Source of the DNA: Herbidospora solisilvae
GTDB taxonomy: Bacteria > Actinomycetota > Actinomycetes > Streptosporangiales > Streptosporangiaceae
Assembly: GCF_009901565.1 (NCBI RefSeq)
Contig: NZ_WXEW01000008.1
Span: 248,001 to 312,000 of the forward strand
Length of the DNA stretch: 64,000 bases
Direction of reading: 5' to 3'
Below, one piece after another: positions 59,829 to 64,000 of this stretch; the first letter of the stretch is position 1; each line of letters opens with the position of its first letter. The notes under the pieces were generated by a model. It made no database searches, had not been told where the DNA came from, and saw only the letters and a program-made list of their open reading frames with translations. A program made the position numbers and the translations under genes.

Positions 59829-61335
59829 GGCCGAGGTCGAACCGCCAGACGTAGCCGTCCCAGGTCCCGGCGAACAGGTAGGTCCGGCCCTCGTGGGTCG
59901 CGACCGCGAACCCCTCGGGACCGGAGGTCGGCCCCTCCGCCGGTGGGCCGACCTGTTTTGCGGTGGTCAGGTCCCATTCACGCAGGGTGCCGTCGTCGGC
60001 GCCGGAGAACCCGATCGTGGTCCCCCCGGCGACGGCCAGCGCGACACACTTGACCGGGTTCGGCAGCCGCTCGCCCAGCAGGTGGCCGATGGGCTGCCGC
60101 TCCGACAGGTCCCAGAGCCGGGTGGTGCCGTCTTCGGCGGCCGACAGGGCGATGGGCCGCCGGTCCGCGTGGCCCATCGTGAGGTTCCAGATCGTGCCGT
60201 CGTGGCCGCCGATGGGCACACCCGTGGGGCTGGGCTCGGTGAGATCCCACCGGCGCACCAGCCGGTCGTCGCCGCCCGACAACGCGGTCGGCTTCCCGGC
60301 CACCTCGCCCACCGCGATGGCCTTGGGCGACATGGCCAGCGGCTGCCCGACCACCTCGCCCTCGGGGGCGGACGCGGCCAGGTCCCAGCGGCGGATCGTC
60401 AGGTCGTCGCCCGCCGTGAACGCCCAGGGCCGCCCGGCGATCGTCGTGACGCCCAGGGCGTTGATCCCGCCCGACTCCTTCCCGGCGTTCAGCACCCGGC
60501 CCTGCCCCGAGGCCAGATCCCACATCCGCACGGTCCCGTCGGCCGACCCGGTCACCCCGGTGGCCCGGCCGCCCACGTCGGCGATCTTCGCCGCGAACAC
60601 GGCCCGGGTGTGCCCGGTGAGCACCGCGCCGATCCGTTCGCCGCTCACGAGGTCGCGCAGGTGCACCGTGCCGTTCTGGCAGCCGTAGAGGACGACCGGC
60701 CTGCCGCCGAGCACGCCGTGGGCGACCGACCAGACGGCGCCGTTCCCGCCGGACAGCGGCCCCCCGAACATGACGCCCGTCCTGGGCCCGGGTTCGCCGC
60801 TCAGCAGACGAGGGGTCACCACGGCGGCGGCGGCCACGACGGCGACCGAGGAGAGCGAGATGAGCACGGCCCGCCGTGACCTCAGGATCCCGCCGAGCCG
60901 GCCGGGAGACCTCTCGTCGTGCTCTGGTCGCTCGCCGGTGACCGGCGCGGGGGTGTGCATGTCCCCATGGCTCGATCGTTCTTCCACGGTCGGCGCGGTG
61001 ATACCCGTGTCCGCGTGGTCCGATTGCCCTCCCGCGACGGGCGCAGGAACGCCCATACCGGAGATTTCGTGATCTGGGCCGCGCGGAGGCGTGGTCGTGG
61101 CGGCGTCGGCGGTGAGCCACAGGCGGTGGAACTCCGCTGTGTCGCCGCCCAGGGACTCCACGATCAGTTCCAGGGCGCCCCAGCGGGGGAGGCGTTCGCA
61201 GAGGATGACCGTGCGGGCCGACGTGTGGCTCATTCCGGTCTGCTTGGCGAGTTCGCGGTAGCTCGGTTTCCCGGCTATGCGATAACGCTCCTGAAGGAGT
61301 AACCGTAATTCGGCCAGTGGATCGCCGGATGTCAT
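59818..61335 (-). CDS. HTH-TM-WD40 protein
   Basis: 505 aa. Residues 1-75 form an XRE-like HTH domain (LAELRLLLQERYRIAGKPSYRELAKQTGMSHTSARTVI) of the kind that opens many actinobacterial WD40/NB-ARC regulators. A low-complexity linker follows, then one membrane helix at about 152-172 (ISLSSVAVVAAAAVVTPRLL). The C-terminal 320 aa are WD40-type repeats (TGVTGSADGTVRMWDL, IALSAAEDGTTRLWDL, GFSGADDGTLREWDL). The HTH would face the cytosol and the propeller the outside. Convergent with gatD. Confidence 0.8.
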   Translation of the reverse strand: MTSGDPLAELRLLLQERYRIAGKPSYRELAKQTGMSHTSARTVILCERLPRWGALELIVESLGGDTAEFHRLWLTADAATTTPPRGPDHEISGMGVPAPVAGGQSDHADTGITAPTVEERSSHGDMHTPAPVTGERPEHDERSPGRLGGILRSRRAVLISLSSVAVVAAAAVVTPRLLSGEPGPRTGVMFGGPLSGGNGAVWSVAHGVLGGRPVVLYGCQNGTVHLRDLVSGERIGAVLTGHTRAVFAAKIADVGGRATGVTGSADGTVRMWDLASGQGRVLNAGKESGGINALGVTTIAGRPWAFTAGDDLTIRRWDLAASAPEGEVVGQPLAMSPKAIAVGEVAGKPTALSGGDDRLVRRWDLTEPSPTGVPIGGHDGTIWNLTMGHADRRPIALSAAEDGTTRLWDLSERQPIGHLLGERLPNPVKCVALAVAGGTTIGFSGADDGTLREWDLTTAKQVGPPAEGPTSGPEGFAVATHEGRTYLFAGTWDGYVWRFDLGPTA

Positions 61336-61405
61336 TTATTCGTCCCGTCCCGGAATAAGGGGACCTGCCGCGCTCAGGCCGAAGCCTAATGACACCCGCG
61401 CCGTG

Positions 61406-61768
61406 TTAGTAGACCAGCGCCTGAACGCCTTCCTGGGTGATCTCCTCGACGAATGTCGGCGCACCGGCGATGCGGATTCCGTCGATCACGTCGTCGAGCG
61501 TGATGCCGCGCCGGGCCGCGCACTGGGTGCACAACGTCACCCGCCCGCCGGCCAGGACCGCGGCCAGCAGGTCTTCGAGGGGAGCCGCCTCGGCGAGCTT
61601 GAACTCCTCGGCCCGGCCGGGCAGGGCGAACCACGACGACTCGCCGGTCAGCCACAGCGACACCCCGACCCCGCTGACGATCGCCGCCCCGGCGACGTTG
61701 AAGGCCTGGTTGCACCGCTCGGGGGCGTCGCTGCCCGCGGTCACTTTGATCACCAGTTGGCGTGCCAT
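61406..61768 (-). CDS. DsrE-family small protein
   Basis: 120 aa. RQLVIKVTAGSDAPERCNQAFNVAGAAIVSGVGVSLWLTGESSW and the CTQCAARRGI motif match DsrE/DsrF-like proteins, small Rossmann-like sulfur-relay or redox proteins. Conserved cysteines at about 81 and 84. Divergent from the nitrobindin gene by 34 bp. Role unknown in actinobacteria; sulfur relay is an inference. Confidence 0.82.
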   Translation of the reverse strand: MARQLVIKVTAGSDAPERCNQAFNVAGAAIVSGVGVSLWLTGESSWFALPGRAEEFKLAEAAPLEDLLAAVLAGGRVTLCTQCAARRGITLDDVIDGIRIAGAPTFVEEITQEGVQALVY

Positions 61769-61802
61769 GCCCGCAGCCTAAACCCGCACTAGCCTTGACG
61801 GC

Positions 61803-62285
61803 ATGGACGTACATCCCGATCTTGAGCCGATCGCGTTCCTGCTGGGCCACTGGGAGGGTGCCGGGGTCATCGGCTACCCGACGATGGAGAGCGCCAACTT
61901 CGGCCAGGAGATCATCTTCGAACACAACGGCAAGCCGTTCCTCAGCTACCGCAGCCGCACCTGGCTGCTCGACCAGCAGGGCGAGAAGGTCCGCCCCCTC
62001 GCGAGCGAGTCCGGTTTCTGGCGCGTCCAGCCGGAACGCCAGGTCGAGGTCATGTTGTCCCACCCGACCGGGATCATCGAGATCTACGTCGGCGAGGTCG
62101 TCTTCCACAAGATCGAGCTGATCACCGACGTCGTCGCGCGCACGGTCACCTCGAAGGACTACTCGGCCGGCAAGCGCCTCTACGGCCTGGTCAACGGCAA
62201 TCTCATGTACGCCTACGAGATGGCCGCCGTCGGCCTCCCGCTGCAGGACCACGCCTCGGCGGAGCTCAAGAAGGTCGCCGACTAG
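61803..62285 (+). CDS. Nitrobindin-like FABP-family heme protein (DUF1794)
   Basis: 160 aa. The GHWEGAGVIGYP motif (GxWxGxG) near the N-terminus, ESGFWRVQ, and a ten-strand beta-barrel pattern to YAYEMAAVG define the nitrobindin/FABP-like family, ferric-heme proteins that isomerise peroxynitrite. Length is standard. Followed 11 bp later by the DUF2470 gene in the same direction. Confidence 0.88.
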   Translation: MDVHPDLEPIAFLLGHWEGAGVIGYPTMESANFGQEIIFEHNGKPFLSYRSRTWLLDQQGEKVRPLASESGFWRVQPERQVEVMLSHPTGIIEIYVGEVVFHKIELITDVVARTVTSKDYSAGKRLYGLVNGNLMYAYEMAAVGLPLQDHASAELKKVAD

Positions 62286-62296
62286 GATCGGGCGCC

Positions 62297-62587
62297 ATGA
62301 GCACCCCGCTGACCCCAGACGCGGTCGAAGCGATCAAGAAGCACATGAACGACGACCACGCGGACGACGCGCTGCTGATCGTGCGGGCCCTCGGCGGAAA
62401 GCCCGGCGCCACCTCGGCCCGCACGACCGGCGTCGACGCCGAGGCCATCCATTTTGAGGCCGACGGCGAGCCGGTCACGGTGAAGTGGTCCACGCCCATC
62501 ACAGAGCGGGCGCAGGTGCGCAAAGAAGTCGTCGTGCTCTACCGGCGGGCGTGCGAGATCCTCGGCGTGGAGGCACGCGGGCATTGA
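62297..62587 (+). CDS. DUF2470 protein
   Basis: 96 aa. KKHMNDDHADDALLIVRALGG is the DUF2470 signature (HMN.DH..D). This domain often follows heme-utilisation (HugZ-type) proteins, and here it accompanies a heme-binding nitrobindin-like gene, which suggests a heme-related role. Small, cytosolic. Confidence 0.85.
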   Translation: MSTPLTPDAVEAIKKHMNDDHADDALLIVRALGGKPGATSARTTGVDAEAIHFEADGEPVTVKWSTPITERAQVRKEVVVLYRRACEILGVEARGH

Positions 62588-62830
62588 GAAACCCCGGGCA
62601 CCTTCCGCTCGGTTGAGCGGGCCGGCTGGACCAATGGGAGAGGGTCTGCACCCTGCACCCGCCGGCTGCCCGGGGTTCCGGTGTCTGCCTGGATCTGCGC
62701 TCTGACGCGCCGACCCGGAGCTGGTCCGGATCGGTTGTCCTAGCGGACAGCCACCTCGCTAGCCCAATCATGACTAATCATTATTCGGACCACCTCCTTT
62801 CTGCGTGCTTCGTACGCTAGGCGCTCTTCT
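62588..62830 (-). ncRNA. Putative structured RNA with a tiny ORF (minus strand)
   Basis: The 62588-62870 gap contains no large gene but a nested fold: outer stem AACCCCGGGCA (62590-62600) with TGCCCGGGGTT (62667-62677); inner hairpin CCGCTCGGTTGAGCGG (62605-62620); inner stem GCCGGC (62621-62626) with GCCGGC (62661-62666) enclosing AGGGTCTGCACCCT (62641-62654). Together they make a three-way junction. On the minus strand it follows a 13-codon ORF with a near-perfect Shine-Dalgarno, and the outer stem is followed by TTTCTC, like a terminator. The strand is inferred; either could be transcribed. Confidence 0.45.
62740..62781 (-). CDS. 13-codon ORF with near-perfect Shine-Dalgarno
   Basis: ATG at 62781, encodes MISHDWASEVAVR then TAG. 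AAAGGAGGTGG (62790-62800) lies 11 nt upstream of the start, matching the 16S anti-SD over the whole AAAGGAGGTG core. Such a strong site before so short an ORF suggests a leader peptide or a translated small RNA. No gene follows on that strand; the structured region does. Confidence 0.45.
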   Translation of the reverse strand: MISHDWASEVAVR

Positions 62831-62870
62831 CGGGGGTGGGCAAGTCAATATCGGGCCGTAGGATTTCGTC

Positions 62871-63281
62871 ATGACCGACACCTGGCACGACGAGCTCCGG
62901 GCCCGCGGCTACCGGGTCACTCCGCAGCGCCAGCTCGTCCTCGAGGCGGTCAGCGCGCTCACCCACGCCACTCCCGAGGAGATCTGCGCCAAGGTCCAGG
63001 AGACCGCGCGCGGGGTGAACATCTCGACCGTCTACCGCACCCTCGAACTGCTCGAGGAGCTCGGCCTCGTCACCCACACCCACCTCGGGCACGGCGCGCC
63101 GACCTACCACCTGGCCGCCGACGCCGACCACGTCCACCTGGTCTGCCGCAGCTGCGGGCAGATCATCGAGGCGCCTCCCGAGTTGGTCGGCGACATGGTG
63201 GCCCGGCTCGACCGCGACATGGGCTTCCAGACCGACGTCCACCATCTGACGATCTTCGGGCGGTGCCGCGACTGCCGTTGA
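62871..63281 (+). CDS. nur: Fur-family regulator, Nur type (nickel-responsive)
   Basis: 136 aa. Fur winged helix: ARGYRVTPQRQLVLEAVSALTHATPEEI, GVNISTVYRTLELLEELGLVTHTHLGHGAPTYHL. Metal-binding motifs HVHLVCRSCGQ and a C-terminal CRDC. The sequence is very close to S. coelicolor Nur (SCO4179) as I remember it, and ygfZ follows as in that genome. Nur with Ni2+ represses nickel uptake and the iron superoxide dismutase. TAGGAT at 62859-62864 lies six bases before the ATG, so a leaderless transcript is possible. Confidence 0.85.
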   Translation: MTDTWHDELRARGYRVTPQRQLVLEAVSALTHATPEEICAKVQETARGVNISTVYRTLELLEELGLVTHTHLGHGAPTYHLAADADHVHLVCRSCGQIIEAPPELVGDMVARLDRDMGFQTDVHHLTIFGRCRDCR

Positions 63282-63301
63282 GCGGGCTTAGCCTGAGAGG
63301 T

Positions 63302-64000
63302 ATGCGCAGCCCTTTGCTCGACGTCTCCGGAGCCGTCCCCGGATCGTCGCCCGACGACACCGTCGCGGCCCACTACGGCGACCCCTACGGCGAACAGCGC
63401 GCCCTGGCGGCCGGCCGGGCCGTGGTCGACCGGAGCAACCGTCCCGTGATCACCGTGTCCGGGCCCGACCGGTTGAGCTGGCTCAACAGCCTCAGCTCCC
63501 AGAAGCTCGACGACCTGCCCCCCGGAGTCTGGACGCAGACGCTGTTCCTCGACCCGCAGGGGCGGCTCGAACACCACCTCCACCTGCGTGACGACGGCGA
63601 GACGACCTGGATCCACGTCGAGCCCGGCACCTCCGAAGCCCTGGTGACCTGGCTGGAGAAGATGCGGTTCATGCTCCGCGTCGAGATCGCCGACGTGTCG
63701 GCCGACTGGGCGGTGATCTCGGGCCTCCCCGGTGACGACCGGCTGATCCCGCGTTCGGAGCTCGCCGCGCAGGGGCCGCTGGCGGGGATCTGGGCCTACG
63801 AGGCGCTGCGCATCGAAGCCCACATCCCCCGCTACGGCTTCGACACCGACCACAAGTCGATCCCCCACGAGCTGGGACTGATCGAGAGCGCCGTCCACCT
63901 GAAGAAGGGCTGCTACCGGGGCCAGGAGACGGTCGCCCGCGTCCACAACCTGGGCCACCCGCCGCGCCGGCTGGTCTTCCTGCACCTCGACGGCAGCGTC
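63302..64000 (+). CDS. ygfZ: YgfZ/GcvT folate-binding Fe-S maintenance protein (3' end outside window)
   Basis: The first 233 codons, open to the window edge, from the ATG at 63302. GcvT-like folate-binding start (VIDRS-like VVDRSNRPVITVSGPDRLSWLNSLSSQ), then YGFDTDHKSIPHELGL and the YgfZ signature KKGCYRGQETVARVHNLG with its Cys. YgfZ supports repair or assembly of [4Fe-4S] clusters using tetrahydrofolate. Follows nur by 20 bp on the same strand. Confidence 0.9.
   Translation, partial: MRSPLLDVSGAVPGSSPDDTVAAHYGDPYGEQRALAAGRAVVDRSNRPVITVSGPDRLSWLNSLSSQKLDDLPPGVWTQTLFLDPQGRLEHHLHLRDDGETTWIHVEPGTSEALVTWLEKMRFMLRVEIADVSADWAVISGLPGDDRLIPRSELAAQGPLAGIWAYEALRIEAHIPRYGFDTDHKSIPHELGLIESAVHLKKGCYRGQETVARVHNLGHPPRRLVFLHLDGSV

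Noticed and set aside
62499-62771. 90-aa minus-strand frame through the structured region
   Set aside because: It runs through perfect stems and has no codon bias or domain. The stem structure and the 13-codon ORF in a different context explain the region better.

Overview
The window is high-GC actinobacterial chromosome. Mycothiol synthase (MshD), the MurT/GatD pair, GlnR, an F420-dependent-type oxidoreductase, many GTG starts and ATGA/GTGA-coupled genes all fit Actinomycetota. Gene content and order on the right side (PhoU-like/Pit, mshD, 5'-nucleotidase, glnR, sulfurtransferase/DUF1416, murT/gatD, nur, ygfZ) recall the Streptomyces coelicolor SCO41xx region. A member of Streptosporangiales is my guess from general character, not something the sequence proves.

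Layout. (1) 1-21.0 kb is an accessory-rich arm. It holds two secreted proteins that look like zinc peptidases without their metal site, a two-component system, a WD40-like membrane protein, two aminoglycoside-phosphotransferase-fold kinases, a GDSL lipase, a PAP2 phosphatase, a HEAT-repeat protein, a reductase/HIT pair, DUF1152, a methyltransferase, a TetR/membrane-protein divergon with a clear operator pair, and several unrecognised genes. ROK and DUF1707 remnants show gene decay. (2) 21.2-38.1 kb is a tandem integration array at one tRNA-Gly(CCC) gene. The intact tRNA lies at its right end (38031-38101, minus strand). Copies of its 3' half (att sites) recur at 26323, 24924, 22996 and, deleted, at 21208. 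The rightmost interval (26323-38071, about 11.7 kb) is a complete-looking actinomycete integrative and conjugative element (AICE): GntR regulator with three operators, small coupled genes, FtsK/TraB-type translocase, RepSA-type replication initiator, excisionase and tyrosine integrase, plus cargo of visibly lower GC. The older intervals keep only one to three small genes each (a DUF433/DUF5615 toxin-antitoxin pair, an SRPBCC protein, DUF6461 and small immunity-like proteins), a decayed copy of an AICE gene, and a roughly 300-bp repeat that carries the tRNA's downstream terminator. (3) 38.1-64.0 kb is conserved core chromosome: dcd, phosphate transport, mshD, a secreted 5'-nucleotidase, glnR, a MoaD-like protein, LmeA-like/ECF sigma/anti-sigma/thioredoxin genes, a cysteine leader peptide ahead of a sulfurtransferase/DUF1416 operon, a block of membrane proteins, a P-loop-less VirD4/TraD-like protein next to a HerA-type ATPase, murT-gatD, an HTH-TM-WD40 protein, nitrobindin, DUF2470, nur and the start of ygfZ.

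Most worth a second look: the stepwise att array and the toxin gene cut at its oldest att site; the integrase whose last codons are its own likely arm-binding repeats and which carries a second arm-type domain; the conserved-looking pseudo-ATPase/HerA ATPase pair; the cysteine leader peptide; and a highly structured minus-strand region beside nur with a 13-codon ORF behind a near-perfect Shine-Dalgarno.
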